Part shown: piece by piece, positions 1 through 7,585 of the stretch
Position numbering within the stretch: position 1 is the first letter of the stretch
How the letters are laid out: each line of letters starts with the position of its first letter
The notes under the pieces: generated by a model
The model's input: the letters and a program-made list of their open reading frames with translations, nothing else
What the model was told of the DNA's origin: nothing
Databases searched by the model: none
Position numbers and translations under genes: made by a program
NCBI GenBank assembly: GCA_009920595.1
Contig: RFZR01000022.1
Span: forward strand, 1 to 14,843
Origin: Alphaproteobacteria bacterium
GTDB lineage: Bacteria > Pseudomonadota > Alphaproteobacteria > Rhizobiales > Beijerinckiaceae
Reading direction: 5' to 3'
DNA length: 14,843 nt

Positions 1-645
1 GTTGATGGGATCACTGCGCATTTGCGCGAAGATCGTCGCCACATCCGTGATGAGGATATGGCGCGCTTGAAACTTGAAATTGCAAAGCCATTGAATTTTG
101 AAATGGCTGCGACCGAGGAAATGAAAAAAATTGCATTGCGTGTGAAACCTCATGCGGCCTGTCTTGTACCTGAAAAGCGCCAAGAACGGACAACTGAAGG
201 CGGACTTGATGTGGTCGGTCACCGCAATCATTTAAAGCCCTTTATTGCGGAATTGAATGAGGCGGGTATCCGCGTCTCGTTGTTTATCGAGCCAGATCGT
301 CAAGCGATTGAAACAGCACATGCGCTCGGGGCGCCGGTGATTGAATTGCATACAGGCACTTATTGCGAAGCCTTCTCTCATGGCGATCATCAACGCGTGT
401 CGCAAGAGTTCGCGCGGCTCAATGAAGGTGCGGCGATTGCTGGTGCTTTGGGGCTTGAAGTTCATGCGGGCCACGGTCTTGATTTTGCGACCGCCGAAAA
501 GCTTGCCGAAATTCCTGAAATTCGCGAATTGAATATTGGTCACTTCATCATTGGTGAGGCGATCTTTATCGGTCTTCATCATGCGATCATGCAAATGCGT
601 GCCGCGATTGATCTAGGCCGCTCAAGGGCAAGGCCGCGCTCATGA
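1..645 (+). CDS. pdxJ: pyridoxine 5'-phosphate synthase PdxJ, 3' part
   Basis: PdxJ condenses 1-deoxyxylulose 5-phosphate with 3-amino-2-oxopropyl phosphate to give pyridoxine 5'-phosphate, the last ring-forming step of the DXP-dependent vitamin B6 pathway in the cytoplasm. The frame is already open at base 1 and reads VDGITAHLREDRRHI, the conserved active-site stretch with the family His and Arg residues. It continues with NFEMA (the catalytic Glu region) and EVHAGHGLDF (the late conserved His). About 214 codons are present against a usual 240-250, so only the N-terminal part is outside the window; the first internal ATG is not the real start. The C-terminal tail after MRAAIDLGRSRARPRS is short and basic. 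Its TGA overlaps the acpS ATG (ATGA, 642-645), which indicates translational coupling. Identity is very secure; only the true start is unknown. Confidence 0.97.
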   Translation, partial: VDGITAHLREDRRHIRDEDMARLKLEIAKPLNFEMAATEEMKKIALRVKPHAACLVPEKRQERTTEGGLDVVGHRNHLKPFIAELNEAGIRVSLFIEPDRQAIETAHALGAPVIELHTGTYCEAFSHGDHQRVSQEFARLNEGAAIAGALGLEVHAGHGLDFATAEKLAEIPEIRELNIGHFIIGEAIFIGLHHAIMQMRAAIDLGRSRARPRS

Positions 646-1055
646 TCATCGGGCTTGGTTCCGATCTCTGTGATATTCGTCGCATTGAGAAAACGCTTGA
701 ACGTTTTGGGGATCGTTTTGTCGCGCGCGTATTCACAAACGTTGAGCAACGCAAAGCGGAAAGCCGTGCACATCGTGCCGCCACTTATGCGAAGCGCTTT
801 GCGGCTAAAGAGGCCTGCGCAAAGGCTTTGGGAACCGGCTTTAGTCGGGGTGTGTTTTTAAAAGACATCGGTGTCGTCAATGGGCCTTCGGGCGCGCCGA
901 CAGTGGCGTTGACTGGTGGGGCGGCAAAGCGGCTCGCGGCCCTCGTGCCGAAAGACCATGATGTCAATATTCTTCTGACGCTTACCGATGAGGCGCCCTT
1001 GGCCATGGCCGTTGTTGTGATTGAGGCTTTGCCGCGCCATGCCCCTTCGCCTTGA
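642..1055 (+). CDS. acpS: holo-[acyl-carrier-protein] synthase
   Basis: AcpS transfers the 4'-phosphopantetheine arm of CoA to apo-acyl carrier protein, which switches on fatty-acid synthesis. At 137 aa it is the usual size for the short, trimer-forming AcpS type. The N-terminus IIGLGSDLCDIRRIE carries the Mg-binding Asp (D8). KRFAAKEACAKALGTG (residues 51-66) carries the second metal ligand Glu57 and the Lys of the CoA site. The C-terminal part is a normal beta-strand end with no fusion. The start is fixed by the four-base ATGA overlap with pdxJ, and pdxJ-acpS is a common gene pair in proteobacteria. The gene is followed by 89 nt before lepB, the longest gap between pdxJ and parC, so a secondary promoter could lie there. 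Confidence 0.97.
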   Translation: MIIGLGSDLCDIRRIEKTLERFGDRFVARVFTNVEQRKAESRAHRAATYAKRFAAKEACAKALGTGFSRGVFLKDIGVVNGPSGAPTVALTGGAAKRLAALVPKDHDVNILLTLTDEAPLAMAVVVIEALPRHAPSP

Positions 1056-1083
1056 TTGCGAGTCAGGGGACCGAGGACTATAG
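1052..1083 (+). promoter_or_regulatory. possible weak promoter ahead of lepB
   Basis: The acpS-lepB gap contains CTATAG (1078-1083), which resembles alphaproteobacterial -10 elements. A TTGCGA lies at 1056-1061 with a 16-nt spacer, and TTGATT lies at 1052-1057. Both -35 matches are only partial. A small G-U-containing 7-bp stem (1092-1098 with 1110-1116) follows in the lepB leader and has no U-tract. The rest of the operon is so compact that this gap is the natural place for an internal promoter, but the sequence evidence is weak. Confidence 0.25.
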
Positions 1084-1144
1084 AGGGGTCGCGCCGCCTT
1101 CTTGCTTTAGGTGGCGTGGAAGAAGAACAGAAAGTTGACGTGGG

Positions 1145-1921
1145 ATGAGCGATCTCAAAACATCGGATCCGGAAAAGGCCCAAGAATCGGGCCTGATCGA
1201 AACCTTCAAAGTCATTATTCAGGCGCTCTTGATCGCGGTTGTGATCCGGACCGTGTTGTTTCAGCCCTTCAACATTCCCTCGAGCTCGCTTGTGCCAACC
1301 TTGCTTGTTGGTGATTATCTTTTTGTCTCGAAATTTTCTTACGGGTTTTCGAAACATTCCATTCCCTTCAGTCCACCAGTTTTTTCGGGCCGCATTTTTG
1401 GATCCGAGCCAAAGCGCGGTGATATTGCGGTATTCAAATTGCCGCGCGATCCCTCAATTGATTATATCAAACGTGTGATTGGTCTTCCGGGTGATCGCAT
1501 CCAGATGATTGACGGCATTCTTCAGATCAATGGCCAGCCGGTGCCGAAACAAAAACTCGGTACAAAAGAATTAAATGCCGGAGCCGGCTATAAAGATGAA
1601 GCGACCTATTATCGTGAAACATTGCCGAATGGCGTAACCTATACAATTCAGGAACTCGAAAAATTCGGTAATAAGCTTGGTCGTAATACGTCCGCTTATG
1701 TGGTTCCGCCCGGTCACTTTTTCATGATGGGTGACAATCGCGACAATTCGCTCGACTCTCGCGACATGTCTTCGCAAGGCGTGGGTTATGTCCCTTATGA
1801 AAATTTTGTGGGCCGTGCCGAAGTGATTTTCTTCTCGGTCGAAGAAGACTCAGCCGCCTGGAAAATTTGGGAATGGCCATGGTCGGTGAGATGGTCACGT
1901 ATTTTTAACCGGATCGGATGA
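1145..1921 (+). CDS. lepB: signal peptidase I
   Basis: LepB is the inner-membrane Ser/Lys protease that cleaves Sec and Tat signal peptides on the periplasmic face. The 258-aa protein has a short cytoplasmic tail, one hydrophobic segment at about residues 22-40, then box B with catalytic Ser48 (IPSSSLVPTL). Box D holds the general base Lys109 (DYIKRVIGLPGD), and box E is GDNRDNSLDSR (196-206). FVSKFSYGFS and IPFSPPVFSGRI are typical of alphaproteobacterial LepB. An insertion at about 137-185 between the box D strand and box E is the usual cap region. Oddity: the box B consensus is PSGSM, but here it is PSSSL, so the residue after the nucleophile is Leu rather than Met and the Gly before it is Ser. 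The catalytic pair is intact, so I expect an active enzyme. The next gene, rnc, starts 4 nt after the stop. Confidence 0.96.
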   Translation: MSDLKTSDPEKAQESGLIETFKVIIQALLIAVVIRTVLFQPFNIPSSSLVPTLLVGDYLFVSKFSYGFSKHSIPFSPPVFSGRIFGSEPKRGDIAVFKLPRDPSIDYIKRVIGLPGDRIQMIDGILQINGQPVPKQKLGTKELNAGAGYKDEATYYRETLPNGVTYTIQELEKFGNKLGRNTSAYVVPPGHFFMMGDNRDNSLDSRDMSSQGVGYVPYENFVGRAEVIFFSVEEDSAAWKIWEWPWSVRWSRIFNRIG

Positions 1922-1925
1922 TCGC

Positions 1926-2633
1926 GTGGCGGCAAAGCGCATAAGTTCCGACCTTACCGAGTTAGAAAATCGGATCGGGTATCACTTCAAGAGTCGTGCC
2001 TATCTCGAGCAAGCTTTGACACATATCAGTGCCGTGAAAGCCCCCGTGTCCGCTGACGCTTATTATGAGCGGCTTGAATTTTTGGGTGATCGCGTTTTAG
2101 GCCTAGCGATCGCCGAATTGCTTTATCGAAATTTTCCGCATGAAGCCGAAGGGGTTTTATCACGCAGGCTTGCCACTCTTGTTCGCAAAGAAAGTTGCGC
2201 GCAAGTCGCTGAAAGCTGGGGCGTGAGTCCCTTCATCAAGCTGGGCCCAGGTGAGATGCAATCGGGCTTACGCAAGAAGGGCGTGTTGCTCGGCGATCTC
2301 TGTGAAGCCATCATTGCGGCCATCTATCTTGATGGCGGCTATGATGCGGCGCGACATGTGGTCGAACAAAGCTTTGGTCACAAGCTTCATGAGAGCGATG
2401 CTGCGCGGCGTGATGCTAAATCAAGCCTTCAAGAATGGGCCTTGGGACGGGGCTTACCGGTGCCTCATTATCATGAAGTCAAACGTTCAGGCCCTGATCA
2501 TGCGCCGCTTTTTGTGATTGCGGTTGAGGTACAAGGCTTCTCATCCTGTGAGGCAGAGGGGCCATCGAAACGTTTGGCCGAACATGCTGCGGCTGAAGCC
2601 TTTATGTCGCGTGAAGGCGTGGAGAGACCGTAA
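1926..2633 (+). CDS. rnc: ribonuclease III
   Basis: RNase III cuts double-stranded RNA, including the 16S/23S precursor stems and mRNA hairpins. The protein is 235 aa. The endonuclease domain carries the signature ERLEFLGDRVL (E48-L58; metal ligands E51 and D55) and the second acidic pair in GDLCEAIIAAIYLD (D124, E127). A linker leads into a double-stranded-RNA-binding domain (about 163-228: AKSSLQEWALGRGLPVP, then the closing helix GPSKRLAEHAAAEAFM). The start is GTG at 1926, four bases after the lepB TGA. An ATG at 1918 is out of frame, so the GTG start is the best choice. The stop overlaps the era start (TAATG, 2631-2635), so rnc and era are translationally coupled, as in many proteobacteria. 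Confidence 0.96.
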   Translation: MAAKRISSDLTELENRIGYHFKSRAYLEQALTHISAVKAPVSADAYYERLEFLGDRVLGLAIAELLYRNFPHEAEGVLSRRLATLVRKESCAQVAESWGVSPFIKLGPGEMQSGLRKKGVLLGDLCEAIIAAIYLDGGYDAARHVVEQSFGHKLHESDAARRDAKSSLQEWALGRGLPVPHYHEVKRSGPDHAPLFVIAVEVQGFSSCEAEGPSKRLAEHAAAEAFMSREGVERP

Positions 2634-3541
2634 TGACTAATGAGACGCCGACACGCTGTGGTTATGTCGCATTGATCGGCGTGCCGAATGCCGGAAAATC
2701 AACGCTTGTGAATGCGCTTGTTGGGGCAAAAGTTTCAATCGTTTCGCGCAAAGTGCAAACGACGCGGGCGCTTGTGCGCGGCATCGCGATGGTTGATCAG
2801 ACACAGATTATTTTCGTTGATACGCCCGGGATCTTCTCACCGAAGCGTCGTCTCGAACGCGCGATGGTGACATCCGCTTGGGGCGGTGCGGGCGAGGCCG
2901 ATGCGGTCGGGCTCGTGATCGATGCACGCAAAGGCATTGATGCGGATGTTGAAGAGCTTCTCATCTCTTTGAGCGAATGGAAAAAGCCGATCCATCTCAT
3001 CTTGAATAAAGTCGATCTTGTTGATCCGCCACATCTTCTCACTTTGGCGGAAATGCTGAATGCGCGCATCGCGTTTCGTGAAACCTTTATGGTGTCGGCA
3101 ACGACGGGCAGCGGGGTTGATCGCGTACGCTCGCATTTTGCGGCTTTAATGCCCGAGGGTCCGTGGCTTTATCCGGAAGATCAAGTCTCTGATGCGCCCA
3201 TGCGTATGCTTGCTGCTGAAATCACGCGGGAGAAATTATTTGAACGGCTGCATGATGAATTGCCTTATCGGTCAACTGTTGAAACTGATCAATGGCAACA
3301 ACGCAAAGATGGGTCCGTTCGCATTGAACAAACGATTTTTGTCGAGCGTGAAACCCAGCGCATGATTGTGCTGGGTAAAGGTGGGCAGACCATCAAAGCG
3401 ATTGGTGCGGCCTCGCGCAAAGACATTGCCGAGGAAATCGAAACACCGGTGCATCTTTTTCTTCATGTAAAAGTGCGTGAGAATTGGTCGGATGATCCGG
3501 CGCGGTATCGCGAAATGGGTCTTGAATTTCCGAAAGAGTGA
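2633..3541 (+). CDS. era: GTPase Era
   Basis: Era is an essential GTPase that binds the 3' end of 16S rRNA and checks 30S subunit maturation. All G motifs are visible in the 302-aa protein: G1 GVPNAGKS (16-23), G3 DTPG (63-66), G4 NKVD (125-128) and G5 SATTG (155-159). A C-terminal KH domain has the loop VLGKGGQTIKAIG (about 247-259) and ends in the usual RYREMGLEF. Length is normal for the family and no key residue is missing. Its ATG overlaps the rnc TAA by one base. Coupling to rnc fits their shared role in rRNA maturation: RNase III releases the 16S precursor and Era binds the processed subunit. Confidence 0.97.
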   Translation: MTNETPTRCGYVALIGVPNAGKSTLVNALVGAKVSIVSRKVQTTRALVRGIAMVDQTQIIFVDTPGIFSPKRRLERAMVTSAWGGAGEADAVGLVIDARKGIDADVEELLISLSEWKKPIHLILNKVDLVDPPHLLTLAEMLNARIAFRETFMVSATTGSGVDRVRSHFAALMPEGPWLYPEDQVSDAPMRMLAAEITREKLFERLHDELPYRSTVETDQWQQRKDGSVRIEQTIFVERETQRMIVLGKGGQTIKAIGAASRKDIAEEIETPVHLFLHVKVRENWSDDPARYREMGLEFPKE

Positions 3542-3565
3542 ATTGCAGGAGCGGGCGTAAAGCAC

Positions 3566-4312
3566 ATGGAATGGCAGGATGATGCCATCGTGATTGGTGT
3601 GCGCCGTTTGGGCGAGGCCGATGTCATTCTTGAAGCGATGACGCGCGCACATGGTCGTCATTTGGGTGTTGTGCGTGGTGGCCGTTCTCGTCGTTTGCAG
3701 CCGGCATTACAAGCGGGGAATGCCGTCTCTCTTTCTTGGCGCGCACGGCTTGATGAGCAGCTTGGTCATTTTGCCGTCGAACCCATGCGGATGCGTGCGG
3801 CGGCATTTATGGGCCAAAGACGCACGCTTTATGCATTGACGACAATTGCCGCCCTTGTGCGTCTCTTGCCTGAACGTGATCCGCATCCTTCACTCTATGA
3901 CGCTTTAGAAATTATTTTGAATACGATGGATCAAGATGATCTCGCAGCCCCTTTGCTCGTGCGGTTTGAAGTGGCGTTACTCGCAGAACTTGGTTTCGGC
4001 CTTGATTTGACAGAATGCGCGGCTACAGGCGCAAAAGAGCGATTGATTTATGTCTCGCCAAAATCGGGTCGTGCGGTGTGTGAAGAGGCGGGCGAGCCTT
4101 ATCGCGAGCGGCTCTTCAAGCTTCCGGCCTTTCTTTTAGATCAGGCCAATGTCGGCTTGCCGCAAGAAAGCGATGTTGCCGATGGTTTGACTTTGACAGG
4201 CTATTTTCTCGAGCGCCATCTCTTCGGTGCGCGCAATCTGCCGCTTCCAGAGGCACGGGAGGCGCTTTCAGCCCTCTATCGACAGGGAAAGGGCGCTGAA
4301 ACCCTCGGCTAG
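3566..4312 (+). CDS. recO: DNA repair protein RecO
   Basis: RecO works with RecR to load RecA on SSB-coated single-stranded DNA in RecF-pathway gap repair, and can anneal complementary strands. The 248-aa protein opens with MEWQDDAIVIGVRRLGEADVIL, the family OB-fold start. GRHLGVVRGGRSRRLQPALQAGN (30-52) is the conserved basic DNA-binding part. The C-terminal helical domain contains LDLTECAATG and YVSPKSGRAV. Only two cysteines (C151 and C172) remain where many RecO proteins have a four-Cys zinc site; the zinc-poor form is what I expect in alphaproteobacteria. A Shine-Dalgarno GCAGGAG (3545-3551) precedes the ATG. The 24-nt gap to era keeps it in the operon. The stop TAG lies partly in the loop of a weak 5-bp stem (4302-4316). 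Confidence 0.95.
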   Translation: MEWQDDAIVIGVRRLGEADVILEAMTRAHGRHLGVVRGGRSRRLQPALQAGNAVSLSWRARLDEQLGHFAVEPMRMRAAAFMGQRRTLYALTTIAALVRLLPERDPHPSLYDALEIILNTMDQDDLAAPLLVRFEVALLAELGFGLDLTECAATGAKERLIYVSPKSGRAVCEEAGEPYRERLFKLPAFLLDQANVGLPQESDVADGLTLTGYFLERHLFGARNLPLPEAREALSALYRQGKGAETLG

Positions 4313-4380
4313 AGGGGCTTTGGCTTGCCGCGAATCGGTTCTGAGGGCATCCGGACACGGGTAAAAACTGAGGTAGGTTC

Positions 4381-6627
4381 ATGGGTAAGCGCGTCGCTCC
4401 GCCGGATGATAAGGGCATTGAGGAAATCTCGCTGAAAGATGCGCTTGAAGAGCGTTATCTCGCCTATGCGCTTTCTACCATCATGCATCGCGCGCTGCCG
4501 GACGCGCGTGACGGTCTGAAGCCCGTTCATCGCCGTCTTCTTTATGCGATGCGCTTGTTGCGTTTGGATCCCGGCCAGGCCTTCAAGAAATGCGCACGCG
4601 TTGTCGGTGACGTGATCGGTAAATATCACCCGCATGGTGATCAATCGGTCTATGATGCGCTTGTGCGTCTCGCGCAAGATTTTGCGGTTCGCTATCCGCT
4701 TGTTGATGGTCAAGGCAATTTCGGAAATATCGACGGTGATAATCCGGCTGCGATGCGTTACACCGAAGCGCGTCTCACAGAAGTGGCGCGTTTGCTTCTC
4801 GAAGGTCTTGACGAGAATGCTGTTGATTTTCGTGAAACCTATGATGGTTCGGAAGAAGAACCGCTTGTTCTTCCCGCAGCATTTCCCAATCTTCTCGCTA
4901 ATGGATCGCAAGGCATTGCAGTCGGGATGGCCACATCAATCCCGCCGCATAATGCCGCTGAACTTTGTGACGCCGCGCTTTATTTAATCGCTCATCCGAA
5001 AGCGACCACTGATCAAATACTCACCTTCGTGCCAGGTCCCGATTTTCCAACCGGCGGTGTGATTGTTGAATCACGCGAGTCGATTGCTGAGACCTATCGC
5101 ACGGGTCGTGGTTCATTTCGCGTTCGAGCGAAATGGACAAAAGAAGATCAGGGACGGGGATTGTGGTCGATCATCGTGACCGAAATTCCCTATATGGTTC
5201 CGAAATCGCGGCTTATCGAAAAACTTGCCGAATTGATCAATGACCGGAAATTGCCTTTCCTTGCCGATGTGCGTGATGAATCGGCAGAAGATATTCGTAT
5301 CGTTCTCGAACCGCGTGCGCGCACCGTTGATCCTGAAATTCTGATGGAGTCACTCTTCAAACTCACTGAGCTTGAAGCGCGTGTGCCGATGAATATGAAT
5401 GTGTTGACCGCGGGTCTCGTGCCGCGTGTGCTCGGCCTTGCGGATGTGTTGCGTGAATGGCTCAATCATCGCCGCGATGTTTTGGAGCGCCGATCACGTC
5501 ATCGTCTGTCACAAATTGATAAGCGTCTTGAAATTCTCAAAGGGCTTTTGATTGTATATCTTGATCTTGATCGCGTGATCAAAATTATCCGCGAGAAAGA
5601 TGATCCCAAAGCGGAACTCATCAAAGCCTTCAAATTGACTGATGTTCAGGCCGAAGCGATTTTGAATACGCGTTTGCGCTCCTTGCGCAAATTGGAAGAG
5701 ATGGAACTCAAGCGCGAATTAGAAACGCTCACCGAAGAAAAGGCGCAGATTGAATCACTTCTGGCTTCGCCCGAGAAGCAATGGAAGGCGATCTCTTGGC
5801 AAATTCGTGAAGTCAAAAAAAGTTTTGGTCCCGACACAAAAATCGGCAAGCGTCGTTCAGCTTTTGCAGACGCGCCTGAGATTGGCACTGTTGATCTCAC
5901 CGAAGCGATGGTCGAGCGTGAGCCACTTACCGTCGTGCTTTCGGAGAAGGGCTGGATCCGCGCGCTTAAAGGTCATGTCACAGATTTGGGCAATCTACAG
6001 TTTAAAGGCGATGACTCGCTGAAACTGAGTTTCCACACCGAGACAACAGCGAAGATCCTTGTCTTCGTCACAAGCGGTAAAGTTTACACGCTTGATGCTT
6101 CTAAGCTGCCGGGCGGTCGCGGCTTTGGTGATCCTGTTCGTTTGCTCGCCGATATTGATGAAGGCGCGGAGATTGTTACCGCCTGGCCGCATAAAGCGGG
6201 AGAGAAATTATTGTTTGCTTCATCGGTCGGACGCGGCTTCATCGCGCTCTCTGATGATACGATTGCGAACACACGCAAAGGGCGGCAAGTCCTCAATCTT
6301 GATGATCGAGAAACCGCTCGATTTGTTGTGCCGGTTGAAGGTGACCATGTCGCCGCGATTGGCGAGAACCGCAAATTGCTTTGTTTCCCGCTCTCGCAAA
6401 TGGTCGAGATGGCGCGCGGTAAAGGCGTTCGGATTCAAAAATATAAAGATGGTGGCATGGCCGATATCAAGACCTTCAAATTGTCGGAAGGTCTCACATG
6501 GAAAGATACCGCGGGCCGTACGTGGACGGTTGGCAAGCCTGACATTAAGGAATGGATTGGCAGCCGTTCGGATGCAGGCCGATTGCCGCCAAAAGGATTC
6601 CCAAAAGCGAATAAATTTTCGGCTTAA
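4381..6627 (+). CDS. parC: DNA topoisomerase IV subunit A
   Basis: ParC is the DNA-cleaving subunit of topoisomerase IV, which unlinks daughter chromosomes. The N-terminal winged helix contains LPDARDGLKPVHRRLLYAM and the QRDR helix HPHGDQSVYDALVRLAQ. The breakage-reunion Tyr is Y127 in AAMRYTEARL. The tower and coiled-coil region follow (through about residue 470), then a degenerate C-terminal beta-pinwheel (about 500-740). The 748-aa length, the lack of a clear GyrA box and the GDQ/YD residues favour ParC over GyrA. At the position of E. coli Ser80 it has Gln88, and at Glu84 it has Asp92. The start is an ATG behind AGGTAGG (4371-4377). The gene lies 68 nt after recO and may be the last in the operon. 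It converges on bpt with a 15-nt gap. Confidence 0.95.
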   Translation: MGKRVAPPDDKGIEEISLKDALEERYLAYALSTIMHRALPDARDGLKPVHRRLLYAMRLLRLDPGQAFKKCARVVGDVIGKYHPHGDQSVYDALVRLAQDFAVRYPLVDGQGNFGNIDGDNPAAMRYTEARLTEVARLLLEGLDENAVDFRETYDGSEEEPLVLPAAFPNLLANGSQGIAVGMATSIPPHNAAELCDAALYLIAHPKATTDQILTFVPGPDFPTGGVIVESRESIAETYRTGRGSFRVRAKWTKEDQGRGLWSIIVTEIPYMVPKSRLIEKLAELINDRKLPFLADVRDESAEDIRIVLEPRARTVDPEILMESLFKLTELEARVPMNMNVLTAGLVPRVLGLADVLREWLNHRRDVLERRSRHRLSQIDKRLEILKGLLIVYLDLDRVIKIIREKDDPKAELIKAFKLTDVQAEAILNTRLRSLRKLEEMELKRELETLTEEKAQIESLLASPEKQWKAISWQIREVKKSFGPDTKIGKRRSAFADAPEIGTVDLTEAMVEREPLTVVLSEKGWIRALKGHVTDLGNLQFKGDDSLKLSFHTETTAKILVFVTSGKVYTLDASKLPGGRGFGDPVRLLADIDEGAEIVTAWPHKAGEKLLFASSVGRGFIALSDDTIANTRKGRQVLNLDDRETARFVVPVEGDHVAAIGENRKLLCFPLSQMVEMARGKGVRIQKYKDGGMADIKTFKLSEGLTWKDTAGRTWTVGKPDIKEWIGSRSDAGRLPPKGFPKANKFSA

Positions 6628-6645
6628 ACTTCGAAAGAAGATTTA
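6625..6645. terminator. hairpin made from the parC and bpt stop codons
   Basis: TAAACTTC (6625-6632) pairs with GAAG (6637-6640) and TTTA (6642-6645), with one bulged A at 6641 and a GAAA tetraloop on the + strand RNA. The parC TAA and the bpt stop (TTA on this strand) form the base of the stem. There is no U-tract on either side. It may act as a weak bidirectional terminator or as 3'-end protection; the function is inferred from position only. Confidence 0.4.
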
Positions 6646-7404
6646 CGTGTCGGAGTAACGTTCGACGCGTGCCCACCCATTGGTGCCCAAACGTTCTTGC
6701 GGCAAGAAGCGGGCTTTATAGGCCATCTTGCGCGAACCGGGAATCCAATAACCGAGATAGAGATAGGGCAATCCGCGTTTGCGTGTGCGCTCGATATGAT
6801 CAAGGATCATATAGGTGCCAAGGCTGCGTTGGCTCTCTTGCGGATCGTAGAACGAATAGACCATCGACAAGCCGTCGGCGAGGACATCGGTCAAAGCGGT
6901 CGCGAGAAGCGGACCTGTTGCCTGACCAAAAAATCCAGGCTCGGTGCTGCGACGCCGATATTCGACAAGCTCGGTGTCGACATGGGTGTCTTCGATCATC
7001 AGCGTAAAATCGAGAATGTTCATATCAATCATGCCGCCCTCTGTATGGCGGGCGGAGAGATAGGAACGAAACAAGCCATAATGTTCGGCGCTTGCGGTGT
7101 TTGGCACTTCAGTGCCCATGAGATCTGCATTTTTCTCAAGAACACGGGCGAGATTGCGCGAAGGGGTAAATTCGTCAACGGGCACCCTCACGGACACGCA
7201 AGCTGAGCACCGTTCGCAAGCAGGGCGATAGGCGATGGTTTGGGAGCGACGAAACCCGGCTTCCGAGAGCAGGTTGTTCAGGCTCTTTGCCCGGCGGCCG
7301 ATCAGATGGGTGAAGACTTTCCGCTCCATCTGGCCCGGAATATAGCCACAGGGGCTTGGCGCCGTCATAAAGAACTGGGTCGGATCTTGCGCTTGATTTG
7401 TCAT
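6643..7404 (-). CDS. bpt: aspartate/glutamate leucyltransferase (bacterial arginyl-tRNA-protein transferase family)
   Basis: Bpt transfers leucine from leucyl-tRNA to N-terminal Asp or Glu of proteins, making them N-degron substrates for ClpS/ClpAP. The 253-aa protein carries the family N-terminal signature CGYIPGQMERKVFTHL (C19 onward) and YRPACERCSACVSVRVPV (59-76) with its cysteine cluster (C63, C66, C69). The GNAT-like C-terminal half includes HTEGGMIDMN, YSFYDPQE, LGTYMILDHIERT and YLYLGYWIPGSRKMAYKARFLPQE split over residues about 215-240. It is full length with no broken motif. It reads against parC and is divergent from the CAP lipoprotein gene across 181 nt. NCBI-style names vary (ate, bpt); the leucyl specificity is family knowledge and cannot be seen directly here. 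Confidence 0.94.
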   Translation of the reverse strand: MTNQAQDPTQFFMTAPSPCGYIPGQMERKVFTHLIGRRAKSLNNLLSEAGFRRSQTIAYRPACERCSACVSVRVPVDEFTPSRNLARVLEKNADLMGTEVPNTASAEHYGLFRSYLSARHTEGGMIDMNILDFTLMIEDTHVDTELVEYRRRSTEPGFFGQATGPLLATALTDVLADGLSMVYSFYDPQESQRSLGTYMILDHIERTRKRGLPYLYLGYWIPGSRKMAYKARFLPQERLGTNGWARVERYSDT

Positions 7405-7585
7405 CCGGTGTTCCGTGATCGGTCCCGTGTCCTTACCCTGAGCAGATGATAGGCATGAGTCATCGATCCATGCAATCGCTTTGGGTAAGTCGGCCGCTTT
7501 GTCTTTGGGGACTAGCCAGTGCGCTTTTGGATTTTCTATTATGACGTCTTGATGTCAGTGGGTTCAGGCGGGAAGGGCCTCGTAG
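7405..7585. other. divergent intergenic region with nested inverted repeats
   Basis: This 181-nt gap separates the starts of bpt (-) and the CAP lipoprotein gene (+) and must hold both promoters. It contains a perfect 7-bp inverted repeat, CTTACCC (7432-7438) with GGGTAAG (7493-7499). Nested almost concentrically inside is GCATG (7453-7457) with CATGC (7469-7473). TATTAT at 7537-7542 could be a -10 for the lipoprotein gene, but no good -35 sits at the right distance. GGAAGGG (7571-7577) is its ribosome binding site. Confidence 0.4.

Noticed and set aside
1092..1116. Stem CGCCGCC/GGTGGCG between acpS and lepB as an intrinsic terminator
   Set aside because: It includes a G-U pair, has an 11-nt loop and is not followed by a U-tract; lepB starts 28 nt later.
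785..1357. 190-codon minus-strand frame over acpS and lepB
   Set aside because: It crosses two firmly identified genes in antisense, and its residues (RRRRDP, many Arg/Pro) look like a shadow.
4302..4316. CCCTC/GAGGG stem around the recO stop as a terminator
   Set aside because: Only 5 bp with no U-tract, and parC follows 68 nt later on the same strand. Kept as a curiosity because the stop again lies at the loop.
4309..4911. 200-codon open frame on the minus strand over the recO/parC junction
   Set aside because: It is antisense to the conserved ParC N-terminus including the QRDR, with no recognisable domain.
7457..7461. GAGTC in the bpt/CAP region and GAGTC at 1060-1064 as CcrM (GANTC) cell-cycle sites
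   Set aside because: GANTC is expected about once per 256 nt, so single sites in these gaps carry no weight without conservation.
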